A DNA stretch of 64,000 nt from Actinomycetes bacterium. Lineage in GTDB: Bacteria; Actinomycetota; Acidimicrobiia; IMCC26256; PALSA-610. Position numbers and translations under genes: made by a program. The DNA lies in the NCBI GenBank assembly GCA_025360585.1, contig JANYBW010000035.1, forward strand, positions 1 through 64,000, written 5' to 3'. The notes below the pieces were generated by a model. It did no database searches, had not been told where the DNA came from, and was given only the letters and a program-made list of their open reading frames with translations. Positions 35,116-44,240 of this stretch are shown here, one piece after another (within the stretch, counting starts at the first letter, position 1; the number at the start of each line of letters is the position of its first letter).

Positions 35116-35841
35116 CTACAGCCCGTCCAAACCTTCGGGTAGCTGTTTGCCAGGAAGCGGCGCGATCCGCTCCATACGAAGCACAGGCCCCGTGACGGTA
35201 TCGAGCCACCCGCGCCAACCCAGCGCGGCAAGCTCACCTCGGTAACAAGCAACGGCCCGCTGTTTCGTTCGGTGTTCGGCCCGGGTCAGCCGGATGGTTG
35301 TCCATTCCAGGTTTCCGCCCGCACGCGCACGCAACGAGGGCGGAGTTTCTCTGCGCAAAAACCCTCCAAGATGCGAGGGACGAAAACTATAAGGAAGCTC
35401 GGCAAAAAATAGCAACGGCAGATCTCCGTGATGCACATGCCCCAGCGTGGTGACAAATTCGTGATCGGGATGGGTCAACGGCCCACCGGGAACGGCCACG
35501 GCATCGGCATCGTGAAGGTGGATTGATGCGGCATCCCAGATTGCTTGCGGATCCCGCGGATTCGCGTACGCCGCGTCGGTGAACGGAAGCCATACGTACT
35601 CCACGTCCAGTTGTGCCATCGCAGCAAGATCTTCGCTGCGGCGCGCCGCGAACGTTTCGATTGCGGCGTCGTGGCCGCGTTTGCCATCCCACGACGACGG
35701 CGAGCCGATCCAATCAGGATCGCCCGCGAACACCGTGACGATTCGGACCTCGGTTCCCTTGCGGCGCAGGCGTTGAATATGACCAGCCAACGACAAGACA
35801 GCATCATCAAGATGGGGTGAGAGCACAACCAATCGGGTCAT
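35116..35841 (-). CDS. PIG-L/LmbE-family deacetylase
   Basis: The 241-residue protein begins VVLSPHLDDAVLSLAGHIQ, the zinc motif of the PIG-L family (usually AHPDDE; here SPHLDDA), and continues with VTVFAGDP, RRSEDLAAMAQLDVEYVWLPF and THPDHEFV carrying the second His ligand. Family members remove acetyl groups from GlcNAc-containing glycans or thiol precursors. As first gene of the eight-gene minus-strand operon, it probably acts on the polysaccharide or its precursor. Divergent from the GT2 gene at 36110. Confidence 0.9.
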   Translation of the reverse strand: MTRLVVLSPHLDDAVLSLAGHIQRLRRKGTEVRIVTVFAGDPDWIGSPSSWDGKRGHDAAIETFAARRSEDLAAMAQLDVEYVWLPFTDAAYANPRDPQAIWDAASIHLHDADAVAVPGGPLTHPDHEFVTTLGHVHHGDLPLLFFAELPYSFRPSHLGGFLRRETPPSLRARAGGNLEWTTIRLTRAEHRTKQRAVACYRGELAALGWRGWLDTVTGPVLRMERIAPLPGKQLPEGLDGL

Positions 35842-36109
35842 GCTCGAAGCCTGACCGAATGCCTATTGAGTGCGCTGGAACGACACGCGCGCAACTCCGC
35901 GTTCATGCGCGATGTCTTCATGCTGGTCCGCCTCCAAGCAACGAAATATGCACCTTTTATACCATGTTTTCGACAGATTTACTCGCGGTGACCCCGCATT
36001 GTTCCTCATCTTCCGAACAAACATGACATCGCACACGTTCCGTCGAACAATGCAAGATATGGGCCAAACGACCCTTGCCAATACCCAAGCCGTCGGTAGG
36101 GTTTCGCCG

Positions 36110-37045
36110 ATGCAACCGAGCGACGCAACCAGAATCGCGATCGCGGTCTGCACCTACAAACGCCCGCATGCCATCTCGGCCCTTCTTGATGTCATTGCAA
36201 CGCGCTCTCCCAGCAATGGCTTCGAGGTCGTGATTGTCGTCGTCGATGATGACCCCTGCTTCAGTGCACAGGCAGCTGCAACCGGGCCCGGGGCCGGTGC
36301 AGAGGCCACAAGACCGCTACCCATTCAATACATCGCGCACGGATCCGAAAACATCGCATCGGCCCGAAATCGTGCGATCGAAACCGCCGCAACGATCGGA
36401 GATTTCATCGTCTGCATCGATGACGATTGCACACCAGACGCATCATGGATCCGTGAGCTTGTCGGCGTCGCGAACACGTTCACCGCCTCGATAGTTGTCG
36501 GTCATCGAGAGTTCGTTGCTACCGATGCATCGCCACCATGGTTGAGCAGCGAACCGTTCCTCGCGGAAAACGAGCGGTACCCAAACGAATCAGTTCCCGC
36601 GATCGGCAACGTTGCCAACGTATTGATCCGATCCTCCTGGCTGCTGCAATCAGGAGTTCGGTTTCGCGATGCGCTCGGTGAGCTCGGTGGGGAAGACATG
36701 GCGTTTTTTGCCGATGCGCGTTCCGCGGGCGCGGAAATCCGTTTCGCCGCGAACTCAATTGTGCATGAACCGTACGACGCGCGCCGTTCAACGCTGCGAT
36801 ACCAACTCTGGCGCCAAACTTGGCTGGGCAACAACGAAGCCCACATCAACCGCACCGTGGCTGCGCTTGGCACGGCGCGGCTCATACTGCGCGGAATTCG
36901 CAGGGCGACGCGTGGCATCGCATGGCCGCTCACTGCGTTGCGCTCGGGCGACGGGTTTCAGTGGCGTTGGGGTCTGGCGCAACTACTGAACGGTTGCGGC
37001 TTGATCGCCGGAGCGCTCGGTACACGCATGAAACACCACAGCTAA
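36110..37045 (+). CDS. Glycosyltransferase family 2
   Basis: The 311-residue enzyme starts at ATG 36110; GGTAGGG lies upstream, and similarity starts with IAIAVCTYKRPHAIS. ENIASARNRAIETA, the metal site FIVCIDDDCTPDASWI, NVANVLIRSSWLL and LGGEDMAFFADA mark a full GT-A glycosyltransferase. The frame is open for about 80 more codons upstream but without family similarity. It is divergent from the PIG-L gene, with a 268-base region between that includes an AT-rich stretch around 35945-35970. Confidence 0.88.
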   Translation: MQPSDATRIAIAVCTYKRPHAISALLDVIATRSPSNGFEVVIVVVDDDPCFSAQAAATGPGAGAEATRPLPIQYIAHGSENIASARNRAIETAATIGDFIVCIDDDCTPDASWIRELVGVANTFTASIVVGHREFVATDASPPWLSSEPFLAENERYPNESVPAIGNVANVLIRSSWLLQSGVRFRDALGELGGEDMAFFADARSAGAEIRFAANSIVHEPYDARRSTLRYQLWRQTWLGNNEAHINRTVAALGTARLILRGIRRATRGIAWPLTALRSGDGFQWRWGLAQLLNGCGLIAGALGTRMKHHS

Positions 37046-37169
37046 CCCGGGGCTCAACCTGTTCCCGAGCCACTGCACGATGCCAAGATCACAGGCAACA
37101 AAGCTGTGGCGCCGCGCGTAGTCGCGTGGAACGCAGCGTTTCGCGGTGACGGTTCCGTGGAATTGATCG

Positions 37170-38690
37170 TCATAGCCTGCCTGCCTTATGACGCCAGACC
37201 GCGGTGGCAAACGTCGTGGGATCAACCCAATGATCAATGGTGTAGATGACAAAATCTCTGGCGATAACTTCTCGCCGATAGCGAATCTGGGCACCGTTGA
37301 AAAATGTTCCGAGCGCTTTGTCTCTCGAGCCGTTCGCGAACAGGAGCCAGGTTCGTGCTCTTGCTGCGTCGACGGCTTTGCGGGCATATGGGTTGCGAAC
37401 CAAATCAAGTGCTGAAATTGAGAATCGTGAGCCCGTCTCAAATGAAAAGGGATACGCGGCCCAAAAATCTGCGTACAAATGTGTGATGTGCCGTTGCGCA
37501 AGCGCGTCGGCGAGACCGTCGAAGCGTGCTGGCGCCAAATCGAGATGGAACCGTTCCGCATCGGCGCGATGTACGACATCGATAGTGTTGGCGATTCCGA
37601 ACGATGCCAATATCGCCGCGGCAACGATAACTCGACGCGGGGTCGTGCAGATCAACCCCACCAGACATGCGGCGATAGGCACGAGCAGCAATCCAAATCG
37701 CGGCTCAAACACTGGGCTCGTCGCACTTGGAATCGCGATTAACCATGGCATCGCGACGGCCACCCAAACGAATGGTTCGAGTGCTGGCGCCTTGCCGCGC
37801 ACCACGGCAGCGAGTCCGCACAACAGCGCTACGAGTGCAGCGACATACACGACGAACCCCACCTTGTTGAAGAGCCAACCGCCCCCATAGCTGACTCTCA
37901 AGCCAAGGGCCCGACCAAGGAGTTGTTGAAACACCAACCGAACGCGGCCAAAGAACGTGGCGTCGTGGCGTTGATGCGCGAAAACCTCGCTACCGTAAAG
38001 CCATAGCCCGTAGAGCCATTGTGCCGCGCCAATCGCCAGGCCAACAAAGACCATGCCAGTCGCACGCAACGACGGACGATGGCGAATCAAGAACCAGACG
38101 CCAAACGGAATAAGTGCAAACACAACTTGGGTGCTTTGATACCACCCCAATCCAATGACGAAACCGAGCAGCAACGCATCGCGTGGAGCCCATGACCGCG
38201 TGCCTTGTGCCGCGATGCGCAGGGCAATCAGCATCGCGGTCAAGACCAACACGAGCATGATCCAATAAAACCCTCGCTCTTTGGTTGCGATCCACACGGT
38301 ACCTGGCCAGGCGAACATCACCGCCCCAGCGAAACGGGCACGTTCCTTGACCAATCCCATACGCTTCCCTAGGCGCGCAACGAGGATCGAAGCGACACCA
38401 CACAGGACAAGCGGCACGAGTTTGACCATGAACGCGCTGCGGTGGATTGTGGTACTCAACGCGGTCAGCACGACTTCGCCTGTTCCACCATATTTCTGAC
38501 CCCAAAAGAACAACGGCGGAGCGTGTCCGGCGCGAATGCGATCAGCCATCAGCCCAACGACGGCTTCATCGCCATCGAGTCGGCCAGCGGCCGAGGCAAG
38601 CACACGCCAGCGCAACAACGCTCCCAGGAGCAGTAGCGCCCACATCGCAGCGGTCCACAACCAGTGCGAGCCTCGCCGTTGCCTTCCCAT
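37170..38690 (-). CDS. Polytopic membrane glycosyltransferase-like protein (GT39-like)
   Basis: The 506-residue protein has an N-terminal helix, then RLDGDEAVVGLMADRI with Asp39, Asp41 and Glu42 in the first outside loop, about eleven more helices and a soluble C-terminal domain of about 130 residues. This is the layout of polyprenyl-phosphate-sugar-dependent glycosyltransferases. It follows the WecG-type and acetyltransferase genes on the same strand and converges with the GT2 gene at 36110. A paralogue-like gene lies at 7201-8838. Confidence 0.75.
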   Translation of the reverse strand: MGRQRRGSHWLWTAAMWALLLLGALLRWRVLASAAGRLDGDEAVVGLMADRIRAGHAPPLFFWGQKYGGTGEVVLTALSTTIHRSAFMVKLVPLVLCGVASILVARLGKRMGLVKERARFAGAVMFAWPGTVWIATKERGFYWIMLVLVLTAMLIALRIAAQGTRSWAPRDALLLGFVIGLGWYQSTQVVFALIPFGVWFLIRHRPSLRATGMVFVGLAIGAAQWLYGLWLYGSEVFAHQRHDATFFGRVRLVFQQLLGRALGLRVSYGGGWLFNKVGFVVYVAALVALLCGLAAVVRGKAPALEPFVWVAVAMPWLIAIPSATSPVFEPRFGLLLVPIAACLVGLICTTPRRVIVAAAILASFGIANTIDVVHRADAERFHLDLAPARFDGLADALAQRHITHLYADFWAAYPFSFETGSRFSISALDLVRNPYARKAVDAARARTWLLFANGSRDKALGTFFNGAQIRYRREVIARDFVIYTIDHWVDPTTFATAVWRHKAGRL

Positions 38691-38802
38691 TCTGTGTCGA
38701 CACTACCGAGCGCAGGAGCCTGCGTGGGGTCCACCAACCACAACCATCCTCAAACCTAACTGAACGGTATTGCAGCTAGCCCCGATGGTAAAGCTGCGGT
38801 GG

Positions 38803-39333
38803 CTACGCCTCGGTTCGCGGGAGTATCCGTGCCGGAATTCCCACCGCGGTTGCATCGCATGGCACATCCGCGACAACAACCGCGTTCGCGCCAATAACCG
38901 CTCGATCACCAATCACGACGGGGCCGAGGATGGCCGCACCAGCACCAATATGGACCCCGTTGCCGATCTTTGGTGCGCGTAAGTCGTCGAAGCTGCGCAC
39001 GCCGATTGTGGTGTTTTGGCGCAACACGCAGTCGTCGCCAAACGTCACCGCACCATTGACCACGATCCCGCTTTGATGCGCGATCACCAAGCGCCGTCCC
39101 ACGATTACGGAATACGGCAACTCAATTCCGTAATAGTTCCGCATCCTCCGATACAAAGCCCGATACAGCACTGAAAACGGCGCGCGCAACGCCTTCGGTT
39201 CGATCGTCATTCGCCAGTTTCCGAATCGGTGCACGGCGAGGGTCCGGAATCCGGGCGACGACCAACTCGACCCGTGAGCGCGAAAATCCTCCTGGCACTG
39301 ATCGCGCAAGGCTCCAATACCCGTTAAGTTCAT
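38803..39333 (-). CDS. Serine-acetyltransferase-like hexapeptide O-acetyltransferase
   Basis: The 176-residue protein has a helical N-terminus (QCQEDFRAHG) and a left-handed beta-helix: IVVNGAVTFGDDCVLRQNTTIG, PKIGNGVHIGAGAAILG, VVIGDRAVIGANAVVV and a final VPCDATAVGIPAR. The His in IAHQSGIVV is the catalytic one of the CysE family. In a polysaccharide locus such proteins are sugar O-acetyltransferases (WcaB/EpsC-like). The ATG overlaps the stop of the WecG-type gene by four bases (ATGA). Confidence 0.88.
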   Translation of the reverse strand: MNLTGIGALRDQCQEDFRAHGSSWSSPGFRTLAVHRFGNWRMTIEPKALRAPFSVLYRALYRRMRNYYGIELPYSVIVGRRLVIAHQSGIVVNGAVTFGDDCVLRQNTTIGVRSFDDLRAPKIGNGVHIGAGAAILGPVVIGDRAVIGANAVVVADVPCDATAVGIPARILPRTEA

Positions 39334-40196
39334 TGGTCTTTATCTCCAGTTTTCCGATTCACTCGGGCTCCTCGCCACTCCCGAAATACCAAAGCAATGA
39401 ACGCGGGATCGCGAACAAAATACCGAACAAAGAGGCGTCTCGGTTCCTGTGCGAATCGAAACAGCCACTCCAATCCGTAGCGTTGCATCCAGCGTGGCGC
39501 GCGGGTCTTGAGCCCAAACAGCATTTCGAAGGATGCCCCGACGGCGAGAAAGACTGGCCTCGATTCGCCAACCCAACGCTCCAACATTGCCGCGATAATC
39601 AACTGATCTTTCGGGAACCCGACACAAACGAACACGAGTTGGGGCTTCGCTGCTCGCAACCCATCCACGATGCCGTCTACAAACCGATCGATTCCAACAC
39701 CATCACCGGCGTCGAGCTGCGGCGCGACCACGACGTGCGCGGCAGCGCGAGTTGCACGAGCTCGTTGGGCGATCAATTCGTGGCTCGCGATCACCGCAAC
39801 CGAAATGGTGTCGAAGCTCGGGTCTAGCCAAAACGCCTCAACCAGCGAACTCCCTGCCAATCGAGAGGCGAGCCGTGGTTCAGATCGCAGTAAGCGGCTA
39901 GCCCACACAATCGGCTGACCATCGGGCAGGCACCAAGCTGCGGCATCAACAACCGCGCGGACGCGCGGAGCCGCATTCGCAAGCTGCACGAGATAGTCGA
40001 CGTTGGGAGTAATGACGACGGGTATCCGGGTTGCATCCTGGGTTGGGGCCAGCAAGTCGTGAACAACATTCACAACGTCGACGTCACTCACAAAGTCGAG
40101 ACCAAAAAGCGGAACGCGTTCCAACGCTTCCCCGGACGTCTTGCTTTCGTTCTTGTTCATCACCGTTTCGGCCTTCACCCTCGATACCTCATGCAC
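39330..40196 (-). CDS. WecG/TagA/CpsF-family glycosyltransferase
   Basis: The 288-residue protein shows VVITPNVDYLVQL, CLPDGQPIVWASRLL, LVFVCVGFPKDQLII and the C-terminal AVGASFEMLFG with RAPRWMQRYGLEWLFRF, the set for GT26 enzymes. These add a UDP-linked amino sugar to an undecaprenyl-linked sugar, the second step of repeat-unit synthesis. It is the first gene of a three-gene minus-strand unit with the acetyltransferase and the GT39-like gene. ATG 40196 or 40160 are possible starts. Its upstream region is filled by tandem repeats. Confidence 0.93.
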   Translation of the reverse strand: MHEVSRVKAETVMNKNESKTSGEALERVPLFGLDFVSDVDVVNVVHDLLAPTQDATRIPVVITPNVDYLVQLANAAPRVRAVVDAAAWCLPDGQPIVWASRLLRSEPRLASRLAGSSLVEAFWLDPSFDTISVAVIASHELIAQRARATRAAAHVVVAPQLDAGDGVGIDRFVDGIVDGLRAAKPQLVFVCVGFPKDQLIIAAMLERWVGESRPVFLAVGASFEMLFGLKTRAPRWMQRYGLEWLFRFAQEPRRLFVRYFVRDPAFIALVFREWRGARVNRKTGDKDQ

Positions 40197-40234
40197 TTTA
40201 CGATGCGGTCACGAGGCGAGAAGCTCGCCGGTGG

Positions 40235-40316
40235 AAACGGCCAGTCGAAACGGCTAGCTGAAACCGGCCAAATGAAACCGGCCAAATGAAACGGCGAGCC
40301 GAAATGGCCAGAAACG
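40235..40316. repeat. Degenerate 13-14-bp tandem repeats upstream of the WecG-type gene
   Basis: Six adjacent units: AAACGGCCAGTCG, AAACGGCTAGCTG, AAACCGGCCAAATG twice, AAACGGCGAGCCG and AAATGGCCAGAAACG. They fill the space between the stop of the secreted-protein gene (40328) and the start of the WecG-type gene (40196), so they lie in its 5' untranslated or promoter region. The core GGCC is partly palindromic, so units could pair in RNA. Confidence 0.85.
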
Positions 40317-40327
40317 ACTGATCGTCG

Positions 40328-42196
40328 CTACGGCTGATAGTCCGCGACCCGCATCAGTGGGCCGAGTTTCTCCATATCCGCAACACCGTCCCATCCCGAT
40401 CCCGCGTTTGGATTCGTCGTTTCCCAGAATGCAAAGAGCGGACGCACAACTCCGGTATTCGCGGCGCCTAGCGGCAGGGAACGGCCGTCCGCATAGAAAT
40501 TGGGCCACGGGCCACCTGCGAAATCCCCAACGAATGCGCCGTACTTTTGGAGCGCGTCGAACAACATTGAACCCATCACGCTAAGGCCTGTCGGCTTCGG
40601 GGTCGTTGCGGGAATACCCAAACGGGATCCCATCTGCACGGGCCCGTTCCAGTATCCGGCATCCCATGCAGTTGCCGGTGCGCGCCACGCGCCGGTGCCG
40701 GTTTGTCCGCCACCTTTGAGTACGTCGTTCGGCAAGGCCACAACCAACGCATGATCGATTCGGCCGGCAGTAAGATCCGCGCCCGTGAGCAGGCCGGCGA
40801 TCCACGAAAAGTTCGCGGCGCGAACGCCGTCGTTGTTCGACATCGTGCCCGCACCGGGACCAGCTTTGAGGTTCCCGATCGCCCAACCCGGCGTTCCCGC
40901 CAAATTCGTCACCGTGTGCGTCGCGGGATCGACACTCGCTTGCCAGAGCTCGACGTAATCGCCTGAAAGTGGATCAGCCACGGCCAGAATGTGATCGACA
41001 TCGCTTCCTGCGACCAAATTCGCGGGTGCCCGCATTTGCAACGTGGTGGCCGTTCGGTTCCGATGCCAGGCTGGCGCCACATAATCCGGGAGATCGAATG
41101 TCCAGATGGGGTCAGTGGGGCTCGACCACCAAACCCCGACCGAATCGGTGTTGACCCACCAATGCCGTGTCGAGCCATCGGGGAGCTGATGCACGCTGGG
41201 CGTATCGAACCAAGCAGTGCCTCCAGCAGTTGGCGTGTTCCAGGGTGAGGCGTTACTGAAGGGTCGGGCCTTGTCCACCGGAGTGGGGTCTGGCGAGACG
41301 GTTGTTGTCGTCGGAAGCGGGGCCGTTGTCGTGGTCACGGGTGGGTTGGTTGTGGTCGTGGAGTTCGGCGCCGCGGTGCTCGTCGTGGGCGGAGGATTCG
41401 TCGTGGTCACCAGATCCGCCGTGGTTGTTGTCGGCGCCGGGGTGACGGCTTGCGGATTCAGCGCAAGCGTGATGCTGGTCGAGCTCAACACTCGGGCCGT
41501 TCCCTGCGCCAGGCCTTTCGAGCTCCACGAGCCCGGCGCGACCGAACCCGGTGCAGTCACTCGCATCATCGCGGTAGCGACTTGCGCTCCCTGATGATTA
41601 GTCACCGACCCTGCCATCCGGGCGCGCAACGGCGCGACGTATTGCATGTGCCACCACGCGCTCGAATGCACGAGGAGCAGCATCGAGCCGGCCTTCGCTC
41701 CCGTCACTGTTGGGCTCAGCATCCCGGTGCCGGTTGCGGCCGACGCGACAGGAGCTTGAGGATCGGCGCCCGCGAACGCGAACGTTGCCATCAGCACTTG
41801 GCTGGGAGGCACAACCGCAGCGGCTGGCCTGCGCTGCGCCACACTCACAATCGTTGAACAGCCGATGGTTCGCACCGTCTGGTCCGCGACCGTGTCAAAT
41901 TGTTTCGTCCAGCCAGCAGCGCAGATGACCTGTGAACTCGCCGATGCGACCACCACGGAAACCAGCGCGTTCCCGACGGCGGTTCCGGAGGGCAGCGGGG
42001 TGTGCGGCTGGCCACTCATCGGCGAGGTAAAGGTCATGACGTGGCCGATATCGGAAACGCCGATCGCAGCACTCAGCGATTTCGAAGCCGGCGAGTTCGC
42101 GTCGACCCGCCAAAACGGCAGGGCACCAAAAATCATGATGGCCGCGATGACGGGAACAAACCGCTTGGCCCGTTGTCGTCGAAGAAACGTATTCAT
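40328..42196 (-). CDS. Large secreted protein with Thr/Pro linker
   Basis: The 622-residue protein starts at ATG 42196 behind GGGGAG. A charged start and hydrophobic core (FVPVIAAIMIFGALPF, 13-28) form a signal peptide or anchor. Residues 40-250 are beta-rich with a Cys pair (Cys92, Cys113); 252-308 is a Thr/Pro-rich linker, likely glycosylated; the C-terminal 310 residues contain ASPWNTP, HILAVADPLSGDYVELWQA, NNDGVRAANFSWIAGLL and GRIDHALVVALP. I have seen this C-terminal pattern in unnamed secreted proteins of actinobacteria and Chloroflexi but know no function. It divergently faces the acyl-CoA ligase gene at the edge of the polysaccharide locus. Confidence 0.8.
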   Translation of the reverse strand: MNTFLRRQRAKRFVPVIAAIMIFGALPFWRVDANSPASKSLSAAIGVSDIGHVMTFTSPMSGQPHTPLPSGTAVGNALVSVVVASASSQVICAAGWTKQFDTVADQTVRTIGCSTIVSVAQRRPAAAVVPPSQVLMATFAFAGADPQAPVASAATGTGMLSPTVTGAKAGSMLLLVHSSAWWHMQYVAPLRARMAGSVTNHQGAQVATAMMRVTAPGSVAPGSWSSKGLAQGTARVLSSTSITLALNPQAVTPAPTTTTADLVTTTNPPPTTSTAAPNSTTTTNPPVTTTTAPLPTTTTVSPDPTPVDKARPFSNASPWNTPTAGGTAWFDTPSVHQLPDGSTRHWWVNTDSVGVWWSSPTDPIWTFDLPDYVAPAWHRNRTATTLQMRAPANLVAGSDVDHILAVADPLSGDYVELWQASVDPATHTVTNLAGTPGWAIGNLKAGPGAGTMSNNDGVRAANFSWIAGLLTGADLTAGRIDHALVVALPNDVLKGGGQTGTGAWRAPATAWDAGYWNGPVQMGSRLGIPATTPKPTGLSVMGSMLFDALQKYGAFVGDFAGGPWPNFYADGRSLPLGAANTGVVRPLFAFWETTNPNAGSGWDGVADMEKLGPLMRVADYQP

Positions 42197-42441
42197 GACC
42201 ACTCCCCGTGAGGGTTCATCCGAACTTCGCATCTGAGGCCCGAACCTACTCGCTGCATGAATCGGCTGCAGGCAACGAGCTCCTGAAGTTTTCGAAGCAA
42301 TTTTTACGAATCCTTGGAAAGATTTTGGTTCCCGATCATCTGCCACCAAGCGTGGCGATGATCGCAAGCGCCGACTGCAAATATTGCGTGATTTCGACTG
42401 CTGGTTGGGACGCGGCAAGGCGGTTGCGGCAAGAATGCGCC

Positions 42442-44028
42442 ATGGATACGACGCAACTCCAGAATTTCCAGATGCACGGCCAGGACATTCCGTGGCTTTT
42501 GACCCACTGGGCGACCCAGCGACCAGAGCATCCCGCGCTTGTCTGGGAGCCCCGCGAGGGCACTCGAACCCAATGGAGCTACGCGGAACTTCTCGCCGAA
42601 GTCCAATCCGTCGCGGTCGGATTGACCCAACGCGGAATCGCCCAAGGCGACAAGGTCCTGATCCACGCCGACAACTGCCCCGAAATGGTCGTGGCCTGGC
42701 TCGCATGCGCAACCGCGGGCGCGATCGGCGTTACCACCAACACAAAATCTGTGGGCGCAGAGATCACGTTCTTCGCCGAACAAGCACAATGCGTTGCCGC
42801 AATTACCCAACCGCAATACGCAGACCTCGTCTCGAAACATGCGCCCGGAATGCGTTGGATCGTCGTCACCGACGACAACGGCGGCGAAGCTCCAACTGCA
42901 GCCGAAGCAGCTCACGGTCTCGAAGCGTTTTCAAGCTTGCGCGGCGATGCCGCTGCGTTCGTCGCACGGCCAGCGGAGCCACTGTTGCCATTCGGCATCA
43001 TGTTCACTTCGGGCACAACGAACCGTCCGAAGGCCGTCGTCCATACCCATGCGAACGCGATCTGGGCGAGCCGTATGGGCCCGCGAAATATCGATCTTGG
43101 AGCCGACGATCGGTACTTGATTTACCTACCTTTTTTTCACGTCAACGCACAAAGTTGGTCGTTTTTCTCGGTACTCGGTGCCGGTGCTACCGCAGTGTTG
43201 ATGCCGAAGTGGTCGACGAGCCGCTTCTGGGATGTCGTGGTGCGCAATGAAATTACCCATATTTCATTGATGCCTTTTTGCATGGGCACGCTCGCCGCTC
43301 CGGACCGTCCCGAGTCGCACCTGCGCGTCGGAGTGTTCGGTCTGATCCTCCCCGACCTGGACAAGATGCTGGGCATCAAGGTCTACGCGGCGTACGGCAT
43401 GACCGAAACGGTTACCCACGCTATTACCGGCAAACCTTCTCAACAATGGCCCGCTCGATCCATGGGCCACGTCAGCCCCGGTTACGAAATCGCGGTGGTC
43501 GATCAAGACACCGGCATGCTGTGCACCAACGACGAAACGGGCGAGCTTTGGATGCGCGGGACCCGTGGCATCCAATTGTTCCTCGAGTACTACAACAATC
43601 CTGAGGCCAACGCGAAAGCGTTTGAGGACGGCTGGTTCAAAACCGGCGACATGGTTCGCATGGGCGAAGGCGGCAACGTCTTTTATCAAGAACGCGACAA
43701 GGATCTCTTGAAGGTCGGCGGCGAGAACGTGTCCGCGAAAGAAGTGGAAGAAGTCGTAGCGACCATCGCGGGTGTCGGCCAGGTTGCCGTCGTTGCCAAA
43801 CATCATGAGTGGCTAGACCAGGTACCCGTGGCCTTTGTCATCACCACCGCCGCGGCCCCAGATCACGCGACATTAGAAGCGAACGTGATCGCGGCCTGCA
43901 AAGAAAAGCTGTCAGATTTCAAAGTCCCTCGCGCGGTATACGTGGTTGAGGAGTTCCCACTGGGAACCCTCGACAAGCTGCTCAAAAACAAGCTCCGAGA
44001 AATCGCCGACGCGCACCCGGCGGTATAG
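42442..44028 (+). CDS. AMP-dependent acyl-CoA ligase (carnitine/crotonobetaine-CoA ligase type)
   Basis: The 528-residue enzyme starts at ATG 42442. It shows GIMFTSGTTNRPKAVVHTH (A3, near residue 190), LPFFHVNAQSW, YAAYGMTETVTHA (A5), GWFKTGDMVR (A7), ERDKDLLKVGGENVSAKEVE (A8) and a C-terminal LGTLDKLLKNKLRE with the catalytic Lys. This is the complete adenylate-forming fold that makes an acyl-AMP and then acyl-CoA. The overall pattern is CaiC-like, but the acid is unknown. It precedes the NRPS gene by 212 bases on the same strand, so joint transcription is possible. Confidence 0.9.
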   Translation: MDTTQLQNFQMHGQDIPWLLTHWATQRPEHPALVWEPREGTRTQWSYAELLAEVQSVAVGLTQRGIAQGDKVLIHADNCPEMVVAWLACATAGAIGVTTNTKSVGAEITFFAEQAQCVAAITQPQYADLVSKHAPGMRWIVVTDDNGGEAPTAAEAAHGLEAFSSLRGDAAAFVARPAEPLLPFGIMFTSGTTNRPKAVVHTHANAIWASRMGPRNIDLGADDRYLIYLPFFHVNAQSWSFFSVLGAGATAVLMPKWSTSRFWDVVVRNEITHISLMPFCMGTLAAPDRPESHLRVGVFGLILPDLDKMLGIKVYAAYGMTETVTHAITGKPSQQWPARSMGHVSPGYEIAVVDQDTGMLCTNDETGELWMRGTRGIQLFLEYYNNPEANAKAFEDGWFKTGDMVRMGEGGNVFYQERDKDLLKVGGENVSAKEVEEVVATIAGVGQVAVVAKHHEWLDQVPVAFVITTAAAPDHATLEANVIAACKEKLSDFKVPRAVYVVEEFPLGTLDKLLKNKLREIADAHPAV

Positions 44029-44240
44029 AACCCCGGGCTGGCCCAGCTCAGCCCAGAAACTCAACGAGAACGCGCGCCGATAGGTGAGAGGTAATCCGAT
44101 GCAAGAATCCAGTTTCGCGCTCTCGTCGCTGCGCTCCGGGGCCGCTCGGGCCGCGGGCGGCGCCGCGCTTCGTCGAGATCAGCCAGAACCCCTCGCCTTT
44201 TGGCGCGCCCTCTAAGCCCAGGTGCGAACCGATTGACGGT

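Noticed and set aside
40235-40316. Possible CRISPR array
   Set aside because: Units are 13-14 bp and directly adjacent without unique spacers, and no cas gene is near; the same holds for the arrays at 52587 and 58165.
44029-44240. GC-rich 212-base region before the NRPS gene considered as a small gene or the missing start of the C domain
   Set aside because: No frame continues C-domain similarity upstream of 44241, and the minus-strand frames there are Arg-rich without motifs.
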